Below are positions 1 through 9,742 of a stretch of 64,000 bases of DNA, piece by piece. Source of the stretch: Rhodocyclus tenuis (GTDB lineage: Bacteria > Pseudomonadota > Gammaproteobacteria > Burkholderiales > Rhodocyclaceae). Both the position numbers and the translations under genes were made by a program. Location: NCBI RefSeq assembly GCF_014197755.1, contig NZ_JACIGE010000004.1, positions 186,001 through 250,000 on the forward strand. Direction: 5' to 3'. The notes below the pieces were generated by a model, which was given only the letters and a program-made list of their open reading frames with translations, ran no database searches and was not told where the DNA came from. Position 1 is the first letter of the stretch. Every line of letters starts with the position of its first letter.

Positions 1-822
1 AAGGACCAGCTCGGACGGGCGCTGCAGCGGATGGTCGATAGCCTGAATCAGCTGGTCACCGAACTGCAGACCGGGGTGGGCCAGATCACCGGGAACGCCA
101 GCCAGGTCGCCGAACTCAGCCAGCGCCTCTCCAGTGGCGCAACGCAGTCCGCCGAATCGATTACCGAGATCAGCTCGACGATGGCGGCGATGACCGCACA
201 GACCAAGGGCAACGCGGAGAGCGCCAGCCAGGCCAACGAGCTTTCGCAAGAGTCCCGGGACGCGGCCAGCCTGAGCAGTCAGCACATGGACGACATGATC
301 AAGGCGATGGCTGAAATCAAGAACTCCGGCGACGGCATCAACAAGATCATCAACGCGATCAACGAGATTACCGCCCAGACCAACCTGCTGGCGCTCAATG
401 CTGCGATCGAGGCTGCACGCGCCGGTGAAACGGGACGCGGTTTTGCCGTTGTCGCCGACGAAGTGCGCAAGCTTGCCACCAGCAGCGCCAACGCTGCGGG
501 CGAGGCGGCAACGCTGATTGCCGAATCGACGCAAAAGACGCATGCCGGAATGGAAATCGCAAACCGGACTGCGCTGGCGCTGAACGCGATCCTGGCCAGT
601 TCGACCGAGGTATCGACGATCGTCGCCCGCATCGCCACGGCGTCGGAAGAACAGGCTGGCGGCATCGACGAGGTCAGCATTGGTCTGCAGCAGATCGATG
701 GCGTCACCCAGCGCACCAGCGGGGATGCTGGCGAGTGCGCCCACGCGGCGAACGAGCTGACCGCCCAGGCCGCCCGCCTCGACAGCCTGATCAGCCGTTT
801 CAAGGTCAAGCGGATGACGTGA
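1..822 (+). CDS. Methyl-accepting chemotaxis protein, C-terminal part (5' truncated by window edge)
   Basis: The reading frame is open from base 1, so the gene starts outside the window; 273 residues are visible. They form the cytoplasmic signalling coiled coil of a chemoreceptor. The conserved hairpin tip ([18 protein letters not shown], about bases 375–430) is followed by [15 protein letters not shown]; this tip contacts CheA and CheW. Flanking helices are rich in Ala, Gln and Glu, as in methylation helices. The protein ends in FKVKRMT, so there is no C-terminal NWETF-type pentapeptide for CheR/CheB docking. The sensor domain is not visible, so the ligand is unknown. Confidence 0.95.
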   Translation, partial: KDQLGRALQRMVDSLNQLVTELQTGVGQITGNASQVAELSQRLSSGATQSAESITEISSTMAAMTAQTKGNAESASQANELSQESRDAASLSSQHMDDMIKAMAEIKNSGDGINKIINAINEITAQTNLLALNAAIEAARAGETGRGFAVVADEVRKLATSSANAAGEAATLIAESTQKTHAGMEIANRTALALNAILASSTEVSTIVARIATASEEQAGGIDEVSIGLQQIDGVTQRTSGDAGECAHAANELTAQAARLDSLISRFKVKRMT

Positions 823-1103
823 GCGGCGCAGTTGCGGATTGAGCGCGCCGCGGCAGGCGGTCCGCCGCATCCGAGCCGCAGCGCGACACGCTTCCGTTCG
901 GTCAACGCTGGTTCAGCGGCCGCCGGAACCCTGATACACGGGGTGTTCAGCGGCGGCGGACCCGCCGCGGTTGCGATTTACACGATTCACGGTATGCGAA
1001 AGACGCGCTCTGAGTATTTTGCGGCGCCGCCTTGCTCGTTAGGCTCCAGCTGTCGACGGGGGCACGGATTCCGTAGCGATAAATCGGCCGGGGAGGGCAG
1101 CGG

Positions 1104-1502
1104 GTGCAAGCGTCTCTTGAGTTCTATCCCGACTTTGCCGAGGACTCGCCATTCGCTCCGCTCACCGACGGCGAGCAAAGCAGTTTCGGCATCCTGCTCT
1201 GCGATGGACGTGGCCTGATCGTCAATTGCAGCAGCGAGGGTGCGCGCATGTTCGGCCGACAACTCGCCGATCTGATTGGATGCTCGCTCTGGTCACTGCT
1301 GCCCGGCATCACGCACAGCAGCGCGTCGCCGAGCTACCGGGCGCGCTACATGGCGTATCTGAGCGCCAACGCCTGCTGGCGGCGTCTGCAGGCGATCGAT
1401 GCCAGCGGTCGCGAATTTCCGCTTGATCTGGCGATGTCAAAGCACTCCGCCGCTGGCGAGACGCAGTTCCTGGTGCACCTGCGCTACGCCGTCGATGTCT
1501 GA
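1104..1502 (+). CDS. Small PAS-domain protein
   Basis: This is a 132-residue protein with a GTG start preceded by a good ribosome site (GGGAGGG at 1091–1097). Residues about 25–70 read as a PAS core (FGILLCDGRGLIVNCSSEGARM, split here as FGILLCDGRG then LIVNCSSEGARMFG), followed by a region with DASGREFPLDLAMS that resembles the PAC segment. No kinase, GGDEF or receiver domain follows. It may be a stand-alone sensor or adaptor, or a remnant of a larger sensor. Its position 281 bases after a chemoreceptor on the same strand may hint at a signalling role, but this is inference. Confidence 0.7.
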   Translation: MQASLEFYPDFAEDSPFAPLTDGEQSSFGILLCDGRGLIVNCSSEGARMFGRQLADLIGCSLWSLLPGITHSSASPSYRARYMAYLSANACWRRLQAIDASGREFPLDLAMSKHSAAGETQFLVHLRYAVDV

Positions 1503-1561
1503 GCGCTGGCGGCGGCCTGTCGAGGTTTGTCGTCTGCCGCCCGTGTCGGCGTTTCCGACCC

Positions 1562-2035
1562 TCAGCGGCCCGCCCAGGGCATCACCGGTACCGTCGAAAT
1601 GCTGTTGGACGGTGCGCCGTCGATCAGTTTGCGGCTGATCGCCAGATAGACGAGCGTATTGTGCTCGTCATCCCACAGGCGGACGACGCGCGTTTCCTTG
1701 AACAGGATCGAGGTGTCTTCGCTGAAGATCGTTTCGTCGCGCGGCAGCTTGGCCGGCAGCGTGATCGGCCCGGTTTGCCGGCAGGCGAGCGAGAACTGCG
1801 AGGGGTCCTGCGCCAGCCCGAGCGTGCCGGAAACGCCGCCGGTGCGCGCTTGACTGACGTGGCAGGTGACGCCGGGCACTTTCGGGTCGGCGAAGGCTTC
1901 GACACAGACCTTGTGGTTGGCGCCGATCAGTTTCCAGGCGGTGGTGACGCAACCGATGGTTTCGGCGGCCGCCGGCAGCGCAGCGGCAAGCAGCGGCAGC
2001 AGGGCGAGGGCAGGCAGGAGTTTTCCGGAGCGCAT
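1562..2035 (-). CDS. creA: CreA family periplasmic protein
   Basis: A 157-residue secreted protein matching the CreA family along its length. Conserved stretches are IGCVTTAWKLIGANHKVCVEAF, here seen as WKLIGANHK and VEAFADPKVPGVTCHVS, then ARTGGVSGTLGLAQD and the C-terminal ISTVPVMPW. The N terminus (MRSGKLLPALALLPLLAAALPAAA) is a signal peptide with cleavage expected after AAA. I chose the Met at 2035 over an upstream Met at 2071 because it gives a normal signal peptide. The molecular function of CreA is not established. It follows the outer-membrane protein and fumC on the same strand and converges on the PAS gene. Confidence 0.85.
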   Translation of the reverse strand: MRSGKLLPALALLPLLAAALPAAAETIGCVTTAWKLIGANHKVCVEAFADPKVPGVTCHVSQARTGGVSGTLGLAQDPSQFSLACRQTGPITLPAKLPRDETIFSEDTSILFKETRVVRLWDDEHNTLVYLAISRKLIDGAPSNSISTVPVMPWAGR

Positions 2036-2116
2036 GGTGGTTCTCGGTGGTGATCGCAAGCGCCTGATCATGCCAGCCGCCTGCCCCTGGCGGCAAGCGG
2101 CCCGCGACGGAATCGT

Positions 2117-2908
2117 CTACTTGAACGGAAAGGCGATGATTGCCTTGGCGATCCAGCCGTCCTCGGCGTTCTTCATGCCGTGGCCGATACCGAAATTGAT
2201 GTCGATCCCCGCGACTTCGGCATCAATGATCGCGTACAGGTTGTGCGTACGCTCGGGGGCCGCCGTCAGGTGGTGCAGCGGACCGTATTCGCCGTAATAC
2301 TCGAAACCGGCGTGAACATCCTCGGCAATCCGTCGCGTGACCTTGACGCCGGGCTCGAACACCGGGCGCCGACTGACCTTGTTCGACAGGTCGGCGTTGA
2401 CGATCGGGTTGAAGGCGAACAACCAGTGTTCGTCGCGGTAGCCGATGATCGGGCGCACCTCGATACCGGCGGCGCTTTCGGAGATGCGGTGATTGGAATA
2501 GCCAAGTTCGGTGTTGAGACCCCAGAAGAAATGATCGTTCTCTTCACGCGGGGCGATGTACTTCAGGCGGAGACGCAGACCGTTGCCGAACAGTTCGCCG
2601 CTGCTGCTCATCGCTAGCGGCAGATAGAGGCCGGCTTCGAGCGTCTTGCTGATGCCGTAGGAGATTTCCGGGGTGACCTGCAGGCGATGCTGCGAGGCCA
2701 TTTCGCCCGGATAGGACGGCTCGGTACGTCCGCGCATCACCTGATTGACGTGCAGTTCAAGGCCGAACTCGCCGGGTTCGTCCATTTCTTCAGTGTAAAC
2801 CTGGATCTCGTCGGGGGCCGCCTGGACGGCGGGGCTGAGCGCGAGCAGGCAGGAAGAGGCGATGGCTGCTGCCCAGTGCAGGCCGGCTGGCGTGCGTTGA
2901 AACGACAT
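2117..2908 (-). CDS. Predicted outer-membrane beta-barrel protein
   Basis: 263 residues from the Met at 2908, with a signal peptide ending in SPAVQA before APDEIQVY. The mature part is rich in alternating, aromatic-ended strands (for example LEAGLYLPLAMSS, NDHFFWGLNTELGYS, HAGFEYYGEYG) and ends in a C-terminal phenylalanine motif (AFPFK), consistent with a small outer-membrane barrel. It resembles poorly characterised barrel families whose role is unknown. Conserved-looking Glu/Asp residues near the N terminus (YTEEMDEPGEFGLELH) may face the periplasm. The gene lies between fumC and creA on the same strand; no functional link is evident. Confidence 0.6.
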   Translation of the reverse strand: MSFQRTPAGLHWAAAIASSCLLALSPAVQAAPDEIQVYTEEMDEPGEFGLELHVNQVMRGRTEPSYPGEMASQHRLQVTPEISYGISKTLEAGLYLPLAMSSSGELFGNGLRLRLKYIAPREENDHFFWGLNTELGYSNHRISESAAGIEVRPIIGYRDEHWLFAFNPIVNADLSNKVSRRPVFEPGVKVTRRIAEDVHAGFEYYGEYGPLHHLTAAPERTHNLYAIIDAEVAGIDINFGIGHGMKNAEDGWIAKAIIAFPFK

Positions 2909-3041
2909 CGTGGAGCTTTCGCGAAAAGACAATCGAGGGCGGTTTTTATCTGTAGACGGCAGTGAAGGCAATTATTTCCTGACCGGCAGGAGGGTTTTGC
3001 CTGCTGACTGTGGTGCTTTTGCCCATTGCGCGAGCATTGCC

Positions 3042-4505
3042 TCAGCCCAGTGCTGCTTCGGGACGCAGCCAGCGGTCGAGATCGGCAGCGGCGATACCGC
3101 CCTCGGCAAGCGCGGCCGCCTTCAGCGAAATGCCTTCACGGTGGGCGCGGCGGGCAATCGCCGCGGCGCGGTCGTAACCGATATGCGGCACCAGCGCGGT
3201 GACCAGCATCAGCGAAGCGGCGGCCAGTTCGCCGATGCGCGTGCGTTCGGCGGCAATGCCGCGTACGCACCAGCGCTCGAAGCTGTCCATGCCGTCGGCG
3301 AGCAGGCGCAGGCTGTGCAGGAAGTTGCGCGCGATCAGCGGTTTGTAGACGTTGAGCTCAAAGGCGCCCGAGGCGGCGCCGATGGTGAGCGCGACATCGT
3401 TGCCGAAGACCTGACAGCAGAGCATGGTCAGCGCTTCGCACTGCGTCGGATTCACCTTGCCCGGCATGATCGAGCTGCCCGGCTCGTTTTCCGGCAGGCG
3501 CAGTTCGCCAAGGCCGCAGCGCGGGCCGGAGGCGAGCCAGCGCAGATCGTTGGCGATCTTGCTCAGCGCCGTCGCCAGCGTCTTCAGGGCGCCGTGCGCG
3601 GCGACCAGCGGCTCGTGCCCGGCCAGCGCGGCGAATTTGTTGCCGGCGCAGACGAAGGGCAGGTCAAGGCGGCCGGCCAGCTTAGCCGCGACGCGTTCGC
3701 CGAACTGCGGATGCGTGTTCTGGCCGGTACCGACGGCGGTGCCGCCGATCGCCAGTTCGTACAGCCCCGGCAGTGTGGCGACGATGGCACGCTCGGCGAG
3801 ATCGAGCTGCGCGACATAGCCCGAGAATTCCTGCCCGAGCGTCAGCGGCGTCGCGTCTTGCAGATGCGTGCGCCCGATCTTGACGATGTCGGCGAACTCC
3901 GCCGACTTTGCCGCCAGCGCCGCGCGCAGGCGGGCGAGGGCGGGCAGCAGCTCGCGCACGAGGCCGAGCGCCGCAGCGACATGCATGGCGGTGGGGAAGA
4001 CGTCGTTCGACGACTGTCCGTGATTGACGTCGTCGTTCGGGTGCACGCGCCGTCCGCCAGCGAGCAGGCGGGTCGCGCGATTGGCGAGCACCTCATTGAC
4101 GTTCATGTTGCTCTGTGTGCCCGAACCCGTCTGCCAGACCGACAGCGGGAACTCCTGCGCATGCTGGTCGGCGAGGACTTCCTCGGCTGCCGTGGCGATG
4201 GCCGCGGCCTTGTCAGCGTCGATCAGCCCGAGTTCGCCGTTGACCAGTGCCGCGCAGAGTTTCACTTCCGACAGGGCCATGATGATTGCCTGCGGCATGC
4301 GCTCGTCGCCGATGCGGAAGTGTTCGAGCGAGCGCTGCGTCTGCGCTCCCCACAGGCGATCGGCCGGAACTTCGATACGGCCGAACGAGTCGGACTCGTA
4401 TCTCATGCCGGCTGCGACATGGGCTTCCGGTGGTCTGTCCGTTTTGGCGTGCGGCGGGCCCGCGGGCAATGACTCCGGGATGGGGCTTGCAGATGTGATG
4501 TTCAT
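3042..4505 (-). CDS. fumC: Fumarate hydratase, class II
   Basis: A 487-residue class II (iron-independent) fumarase that interconverts fumarate and malate in the TCA cycle. Hallmarks are [17 protein letters not shown] near the N terminus, [42 protein letters not shown] and the superfamily signature [11 protein letters not shown] at about residue 345. The start at 4505 is supported by AGAAGGA upstream. It gives about 25 more N-terminal residues than E. coli FumC; a start at the internal MRYESD (4406) is the alternative. The gene is divergent from acnA, another TCA-cycle enzyme, across a 205-base spacer. Confidence 0.97.
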   Translation of the reverse strand: MNITSASPIPESLPAGPPHAKTDRPPEAHVAAGMRYESDSFGRIEVPADRLWGAQTQRSLEHFRIGDERMPQAIIMALSEVKLCAALVNGELGLIDADKAAAIATAAEEVLADQHAQEFPLSVWQTGSGTQSNMNVNEVLANRATRLLAGGRRVHPNDDVNHGQSSNDVFPTAMHVAAALGLVRELLPALARLRAALAAKSAEFADIVKIGRTHLQDATPLTLGQEFSGYVAQLDLAERAIVATLPGLYELAIGGTAVGTGQNTHPQFGERVAAKLAGRLDLPFVCAGNKFAALAGHEPLVAAHGALKTLATALSKIANDLRWLASGPRCGLGELRLPENEPGSSIMPGKVNPTQCEALTMLCCQVFGNDVALTIGAASGAFELNVYKPLIARNFLHSLRLLADGMDSFERWCVRGIAAERTRIGELAAASLMLVTALVPHIGYDRAAAIARRAHREGISLKAAALAEGGIAAADLDRWLRPEAALG

Positions 4506-4710
4506 GGCCGATCCTTCTCTCGTGCTTGTGCGCGAATGCTGATCGCGGCTTGCGGCGCATCGATTCGACGCTTTCTCCGGCGTCTTTCCCCGCCGGCTAC
4601 GCGTTCCTCCTTTGGGTAAGCGAGCGGCGGCAACGTTCCCTTACCGGCAAGCATGCAGCGCAGCCGCCGCTTGCGCGTAGCGTCGTCACACTCATCAGCG
4701 AAGGACGATC

Positions 4711-7620
4711 ATGAACGAGCATTTGCCAAGGGCCGGCGCCTCCCTTTCCGACCCGGACACGCCGCACACTGTCAGTGTGAAAGCCGACAAGCCTGACGAT
4801 TTCGTGCGTGCCTTCGCTCCTGCGCCCGGCCTTGCGGGACGCCTGGTCTCGCTGGCGGCGTTCGCCGCTGCCGGCCATCCGGGCGTTTGCCGGCTGCCGG
4901 TGTCGCTGCGCATCGTCCTCGAGTCGCTGCTGCGCAACTGCGACGGGCGCAAGATCACCCTCGATCATGTGCGCGAACTGGCCGGCTGGCAGCCGAACGC
5001 GGCGCGGACCCGCGAAATTCCCTTCCTGCCGGCGCGCATCGTCCTGCAGGATTTCACCGGCGTGCCGCTGCTCTGCGACCTTGCCGCGATGCGCAGCGTC
5101 GCCGCGCGCTTCGGCCGCGATCCGGGAATCGTCGAACCGCTGGTGCCGGTCGATCTGGTCGTCGACCATTCGGTGCAGGTCGACGCCTATGCCTCCGACA
5201 AAGCGCTCGATCTCAACATGCGCCTCGAATTCCAGCGCAATGCCGAGCGTTACCGCTTCATCAAGTGGGGAACGCAGGCTTTCGCCGGCTTCCGCGTTGT
5301 GCCACCGGGCCTGGGCATCGTCCATCAGGTGAATCTGGAGACGCTGGCGCGCGGCGTGCTGCACCGGCCCGACGCCACCGCTGTCAGCCAAAGCGCCCGC
5401 AGCGCTGCCCGTGGCGATCTGTACTTCCCGGATACGCTGGTCGGTACCGATTCACACACGACGATGATCAACGCGCTGGCTGTCGTCGGCTGGGGCGTCG
5501 GCGGCATTGAGGCCGAAGCCGGCATGCTCGGCCAGCCCCTGTACTTCCTGACGCCCGATGTCGTCGGCGTGCATCTGCACGGTCGTCTGCGCGCCGGTGT
5601 CACGGCCACCGATCTGGTGCTGCGCGTCACCGAATTGCTGCGCGCGGCCAAGGTGGTTGGCAAGTTTGTCGAATTCTTCGGTGAGGGCGCCGCCTCGCTC
5701 GCGATTCCTGACCGCGCGACGCTGGCCAACATGGCGCCCGAGTACGGCGCGACGATGGGCTTTTTTCCGCCCGACCAGGAAACCGTGCGCTATCTGGCCG
5801 CCACCGGCCGCAGCGACGCCGAAGTGGCGGCCTTTGCCGCGTATTGGAGTGCGCAGGGCCTGTTCGGCATGCCGCAGGCGGGCGACATCGACTACAGCGC
5901 GACGATCGATCTCGACCTGTCGTCGGTGACGCCGGCCGTCGCCGGGCCGAAGCGGCCGCAGGACCGGATCGAGCTGGCGGCGATGGCGCAGCGCTTCGCC
6001 GAGGTCTTTGCCCGGCCGGCGGGCCTTGGCAGGGTCGGCACGAGCGCAAGCGAGCGCGACCGCGTCGAGATGGCCGACCACGCGCGTTTCGCCACCGATC
6101 CGGCGGCCGCGTCGGCGAACGACGCTGCCGGCGTGATCGACCACGGCAGCGTGCTCATCGCCGCGATCACCTCCTGCACCAATACCTCCAATCCCGGCGT
6201 GATGCTGGCGGCCGGCCTGCTGGCGCAGAAGGCCGTCGCGCGCGGGCTGCGCGTGCCGGCGACGGTGAAGACCTCGCTGGCGCCCGGTTCGCGCGTCGTC
6301 AGCGAATACCTGCGTGCCGCCGGCCTGTTGCAGCCGCTGGCGGCGCTTGGCTTCGACGTCGTCGCCTACGGTTGCACCACCTGCATCGGCAACTCCGGGC
6401 CGCTCGATCCGGCGCTGGAAGCGGCGATCAATGCGCGCGAACTCGTCTGTGCGGCGGTGCTGTCGGGAAACCGCAACTTCGAGGCACGTATTCACCCAGC
6501 GCTAAAGGCCAACTATCTGATGAGTCCGCCGCTGGTCGTCGCCTTCGCGCTGGCCGGACGCGTCGATATCGACCTGACGAGTTCGCCGCTCGGCCACGAT
6601 GCGCAGGGCACGCCGGTCTATCTGGCGGAACTCTGGCCGAGCGCCGAAGAGATCGCGGCCTTGATGCCGCATGCGCTTGATCCGGCGCTCTATCGCCGGC
6701 TCTACGCTGACTTTGCCGCCGGCAACCCCTTGTGGAACGCGATTCCCGGCGGCAGCGGCGCGCTTTACGACTGGTCGGGTGGCAGCAGCGAGGCGGCGAC
6801 GATGGAAGACGCGCCGCCTGTCCAGGCATCGACCTACATCGCCGAACCGCCGTATTTCGCCGATTTCGGTCTGGAACCCGAAGCTGCCGAGGAACTCGCG
6901 GGTCTGCGCGCGCTGGCGCTGTTCGGCGATTCGGTGACCACCGACCATATCAGCCCGGCCGGATCGATCAAGGCCGATTCGCCGGCCGGGCTGTGGCTGC
7001 AGGCGCGTGGCGTCGCCATCGGCGATTTCAACAGCTACGGCTCGCGTCGCGGCCACCATGAGGTGATGATGCGCGGCACCTTTGCCAACGTGCGTCTGCG
7101 CAACCTGATGTTGCCGCTGCTGGCAGACGGCACGCCGCTGCTCGGCGGGCAGACGCTGCTGCAGCCCGACGGCGTGCAGATGTCGATCTTCGACGCGGCG
7201 ATACGCTACCAGGCGCGCAACGTGCCGACGATCATCTTCGCCGGCGCCGAATACGGCACCGGCTCGAGCCGCGACTGGGCGGCGAAGGGCACGTGCCTGC
7301 TCGGCGTGCGCGCCGTCGTTGCGCAGAGTTTCGAGCGCATCCACCGTGGCAATCTGGTCGGCATGGGCGTGCTGCCGCTGCAGTTCATGGACGGCGACTC
7401 GATCGCCTCGATCGGCATCGTCGGCGACGAGGAATTCGCGTTGCTCGGCCTCACCGGCGAAATCGTCCCGCAGCAGCGGGTGATGCTGGATATCCGCAGT
7501 CCCGATGGCACACAGCGCCGCCTGCCGCTGCGTCTGCGCATCGACACGCCGGTCGAGGTCGATTACCTGCGTCACGGCGGCATCCTGCCCTACGTGATGC
7601 GCGAACTGCTGGCGCATTGA
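4711..7620 (+). CDS. acnA: Aconitate hydratase A
   Basis: A 969-residue aconitase of the AcnA/IRP type, isomerising citrate to isocitrate in the TCA cycle. The three [4Fe-4S] ligands are visible: Cys489 in [10 protein letters not shown], and Cys555 and Cys558 in [13 protein letters not shown]. Other family motifs are [44 protein letters not shown] and, in the swivel domain, [16 protein letters not shown] and [14 protein letters not shown]. It is longer than E. coli AcnA (about 890) because of an extended N terminus and insertions in the linker before the swivel domain. A GAAGGA ribosome site precedes the ATG. The VIT-family gene starts 17 bases downstream and is probably co-transcribed. Confidence 0.96.
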   Translation: MNEHLPRAGASLSDPDTPHTVSVKADKPDDFVRAFAPAPGLAGRLVSLAAFAAAGHPGVCRLPVSLRIVLESLLRNCDGRKITLDHVRELAGWQPNAARTREIPFLPARIVLQDFTGVPLLCDLAAMRSVAARFGRDPGIVEPLVPVDLVVDHSVQVDAYASDKALDLNMRLEFQRNAERYRFIKWGTQAFAGFRVVPPGLGIVHQVNLETLARGVLHRPDATAVSQSARSAARGDLYFPDTLVGTDSHTTMINALAVVGWGVGGIEAEAGMLGQPLYFLTPDVVGVHLHGRLRAGVTATDLVLRVTELLRAAKVVGKFVEFFGEGAASLAIPDRATLANMAPEYGATMGFFPPDQETVRYLAATGRSDAEVAAFAAYWSAQGLFGMPQAGDIDYSATIDLDLSSVTPAVAGPKRPQDRIELAAMAQRFAEVFARPAGLGRVGTSASERDRVEMADHARFATDPAAASANDAAGVIDHGSVLIAAITSCTNTSNPGVMLAAGLLAQKAVARGLRVPATVKTSLAPGSRVVSEYLRAAGLLQPLAALGFDVVAYGCTTCIGNSGPLDPALEAAINARELVCAAVLSGNRNFEARIHPALKANYLMSPPLVVAFALAGRVDIDLTSSPLGHDAQGTPVYLAELWPSAEEIAALMPHALDPALYRRLYADFAAGNPLWNAIPGGSGALYDWSGGSSEAATMEDAPPVQASTYIAEPPYFADFGLEPEAAEELAGLRALALFGDSVTTDHISPAGSIKADSPAGLWLQARGVAIGDFNSYGSRRGHHEVMMRGTFANVRLRNLMLPLLADGTPLLGGQTLLQPDGVQMSIFDAAIRYQARNVPTIIFAGAEYGTGSSRDWAAKGTCLLGVRAVVAQSFERIHRGNLVGMGVLPLQFMDGDSIASIGIVGDEEFALLGLTGEIVPQQRVMLDIRSPDGTQRRLPLRLRIDTPVEVDYLRHGGILPYVMRELLAH

Positions 7621-7637
7621 GTTCGCGGCAGACGCCA

Positions 7638-8327
7638 ATGGCCTACCGACACCGCGAACGCCACCGCACCGAGCGCATCGGCTGGCTGCGCGCGTCGGTG
7701 CTCGGCGCCAACGACGGCATCGTGTCGACCGCCAGCCTGGTCATCGGCGTCGCTGCTGCCAAGGCCTCGCCCGAGGCGCTGATGCTCACCGGCGTTGCCG
7801 GGCTGGTCGCCGGCGCGATGTCGATGGCTGCTGGCGAGTACGTTTCGGTACGCTCGCAGGCCGATGTCGAGACCGCGGAACTCGCGGTCGAGCGCCGCGA
7901 GATCGAAACCGATCCGGCGGCCGAGCACCGCGAACTGAGCGCGATCTACGTGGCGCGCGGGCTTGCGCCGGATCTCGCCGCGCAGGTGGCGACGCAACTG
8001 ATGGCGCAGGACGCACTCGGCGCGCATGCGCGCGACGAACTGGGTATTACCGAAGTCCTCGCCGCACGGCCGGGGCAGGCCGCGCTCGCCTCCGCCGCGA
8101 GCTTTGCCGCCGGTGCCGCGCTGCCGCTGCTCGCCGTTGCGCTGATTCCAGCGTCGCCAGTCGTGGCGATAGCCGGCAGTTCGCTTGTCTGCCTTGCGCT
8201 GCTCGGTGCTGCCGCCGCACGTGCCGGTGGGGCGCCGCTGCTGCCGGCAACGCTGCGCGTCGTTTTCTGGGGCGTCGCGGCGATGGGCGTGACCGCTGCC
8301 GCGGGCAGTCTGTTCGGTGCCGCTTAG
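7638..8327 (+). CDS. VIT1/CCC1-family transporter
   Basis: A 229-residue membrane protein of the vacuolar iron transporter family. The N terminus (ERIGWLRASVLGANDGIVST, then ASLVIGVAAA) is diagnostic. A second helix pair begins GLVAGAMSMAAGEYVSV, a cytosolic acidic stretch follows (QADVETAELAVERREIETD, the likely metal-binding region), and two to three hydrophobic helices close the protein. Family members move Fe(II) or Mn(II) across membranes, but the substrate here is not determined. The ATG lies 17 bases after the acnA stop, which suggests co-transcription with an Fe–S enzyme; the ribosome site is weak. Confidence 0.85.
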   Translation: MAYRHRERHRTERIGWLRASVLGANDGIVSTASLVIGVAAAKASPEALMLTGVAGLVAGAMSMAAGEYVSVRSQADVETAELAVERREIETDPAAEHRELSAIYVARGLAPDLAAQVATQLMAQDALGAHARDELGITEVLAARPGQAALASAASFAAGAALPLLAVALIPASPVVAIAGSSLVCLALLGAAAARAGGAPLLPATLRVVFWGVAAMGVTAAAGSLFGAA

Positions 8328-8343
8328 GGCTCAGGAGGTCATC

Positions 8344-8961
8344 ATGTATTACGGCGAACGCTTCAATGCCATCAGCCATCTTGCCGGCGCGCTGCTGGCG
8401 CTGACCGGCGGCATTTTCCTGCTGCTGCGTGCAGCGCATGGTGGCGACGCGCTGGCGATCACCTCGGTCGCCGTCTATGGGGCAACGCTGGTCCTGCTCT
8501 ACAGCGTGTCGACGCTGTATCACAGCTTCCGCGGCCGCGCCAAGGCGATCCTGCAGAAGCTCGATCACCAGTCGATCTACCTGCTGATCGCCGGCAGCTA
8601 CACGCCCTTCTGTCTGGTGACCTTGCGCGGCGAGAGCGGCTGGTGGCTGTTCGGCGTCGTCTGGTCGCTGGCGCTGATCGGCATGCTGCAGGAAATCCGT
8701 CCGCGTTCGCAGGCGCGCGTGCTCTCCTTGCTGATCTACGTGGTGATGGGCTGGGCCGCCTTGTTCGCGATCGAACCACTGCTCGAGGGCCTGGGTACTG
8801 CCGGCTTTGCGTGGCTGGCGGCCGGCGGCCTGTCCTACACCATCGGCATCATTTTCTATGCGTTCGACAGCCGTTTCCGGCACTGGCACGGCATCTGGCA
8901 CCTGTTCGTTCTTGGTGGCAGTGCCATGCACTATGCGGTGGTTTTTTTCTACGTTCTCTGA
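8344..8961 (+). CDS. Hemolysin III / YqfA-type membrane protein
   Basis: 205 residues with about seven hydrophobic segments. Motifs of the HlyIII/PAQR family are present: ERFNAISHLAGALLAL at the N terminus, SVSTLYHSFRGRAKAILQKLDH in pieces (STLYHS, KLDHQSIYLLIAGSYTPF) and the C-terminal HWHGIWHLFVLGGSAMHY, which supplies the conserved histidines thought to bind zinc. The start at 8344 is fixed by a strong AGGAGGT site; an upstream in-frame Met at 8317 is not. Despite the name, haemolytic activity is not established for most homologues. It probably forms an operon with the VIT gene, whose stop lies 16 bases upstream. Confidence 0.9.
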   Translation: MYYGERFNAISHLAGALLALTGGIFLLLRAAHGGDALAITSVAVYGATLVLLYSVSTLYHSFRGRAKAILQKLDHQSIYLLIAGSYTPFCLVTLRGESGWWLFGVVWSLALIGMLQEIRPRSQARVLSLLIYVVMGWAALFAIEPLLEGLGTAGFAWLAAGGLSYTIGIIFYAFDSRFRHWHGIWHLFVLGGSAMHYAVVFFYVL

Positions 8962-8967
8962 AGCGCA

Positions 8968-8993
8968 CTCCGGCCCAAGCGTTCGGGCCGGAG
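8968..8993. terminator. Hairpin between convergent genes
   Basis: A perfect 9-bp stem (CTCCGGCCC / GGGCCGGAG) with an 8-base loop begins 6 bases after the stop codon of the hemolysin-III gene and lies before the convergent gene at 9031. There is no U-run on either strand, so it is a plausible but not canonical intrinsic terminator. Confidence 0.5.
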
Positions 8994-9030
8994 CGGGCAT
9001 GCTCAGCTGATTCCGCCGAGCAGCCCTAGC

Positions 9031-9441
9031 TCAGCGCGCGTAGTTGCCGGGGCCGGGCCCCATGCCGCCGCCGCCCGGGCCCATCCCTCCCATGCCACCC
9101 TGACCCATTCCGCCAGCGGGGCCCATGCCGCCACCGCGCGGTGGCGGCGCGTCGGGCAGCGAGAGGCCGCGTTCAGCGGCGCGTGCCTTCATCGCTTCGT
9201 GGTGCTCAAGACGGATGTTTTCGCGTTCATCCGGGGTTTTTGCGTTGCGCATGCGCAGTCGATAGTCCTGGCGTTCCTGTGGCGTCATCAACTGGCTGCC
9301 GAAGATCGGCGGCTTGGCTTTGCTGGCGGCAGGAGCCGGTGGCGCAGCTGGTGCAGCCGGCGGTTCGGCCGCCTGAACCAGCGCAAAACTGCCGCAAAGA
9401 CAGAGCGGGGCGAGTATCCGATTGAGGATCTTGTTACGCAT
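9031..9441 (-). CDS. Small secreted protein with Gly/Met/Pro-rich tail
   Basis: 136 residues with a signal peptide (cleavage expected after LVQA), a Pro/Ala-rich linker at about residues 26–45, a charged helical middle (LMTPQERQDYRLRMRNAKT then PDERENIRLEHHEAMKARA) and a low-complexity tail of GGGMGP/GGMG repeats. The middle resembles small periplasmic helical proteins such as the Spy/CpxP type, but I cannot assign it to a family. An AAGGAG ribosome site supports the start. The Gly/Met repeats could bind metal or be disordered; the function is unknown. Confidence 0.65.
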   Translation of the reverse strand: MRNKILNRILAPLCLCGSFALVQAAEPPAAPAAPPAPAASKAKPPIFGSQLMTPQERQDYRLRMRNAKTPDERENIRLEHHEAMKARAAERGLSLPDAPPPRGGGMGPAGGMGQGGMGGMGPGGGGMGPGPGNYAR

Positions 9442-9742
9442 TTGAGTCTCCTTTTTGTCCGGGAAAGCCTATGCTTGCGCAAATTGCGCAGGCGATTTGC
9501 CGCCCTCAGGCAGTTTCGCCGGGCGGGTTTCTCATTCACTATAGGCCTTGCAGAACTGCGCGCAGCTTTGTTTCTGGTTTGTTCGTCGCCGTCGAGCTGT
9601 CACTTATTCGTCATCGTTGCTTAATGTGCGCCAGCGCACGGCAGTGGCAAGATGGCGTCCGGCATCCTTTCGTGAATAGCGCGCAAACCATTCCCTGACC
9701 GTCGCTTTTGCCGACGCTGCCCCTTCATTTTCCGGAGTTGCA
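9442..9742. other. Intergenic region upstream of xfp
   Basis: 301 bases between a divergent pair (9441 on the minus strand, xfp on the plus strand). It holds a short palindrome GTGCGC-CA-GCGCAC at 9626–9639, about 105 bases before the xfp start, and a possible -10 TATAGG at 9540–9545 without a clear -35. I see no gene or RNA in it. Confidence 0.4.

Noticed and set aside
948-970. GCGGCG/CGCCGC stem after the chemoreceptor gene
   Set aside because: Short, loop of 4 and no U-run; such repeats are common in GC-rich DNA.
832-1218. A 128-codon plus-strand frame overlapping the PAS gene
   Set aside because: Ser/Arg-rich composition without domain; the PAS gene in another frame has a ribosome site and a recognisable fold.
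4615-4645. GGTAAG/CTTACC inverted repeat between fumC and acnA
   Set aside because: Only 6 bp with a 19-base loop, expected by chance; no similarity to a known operator.
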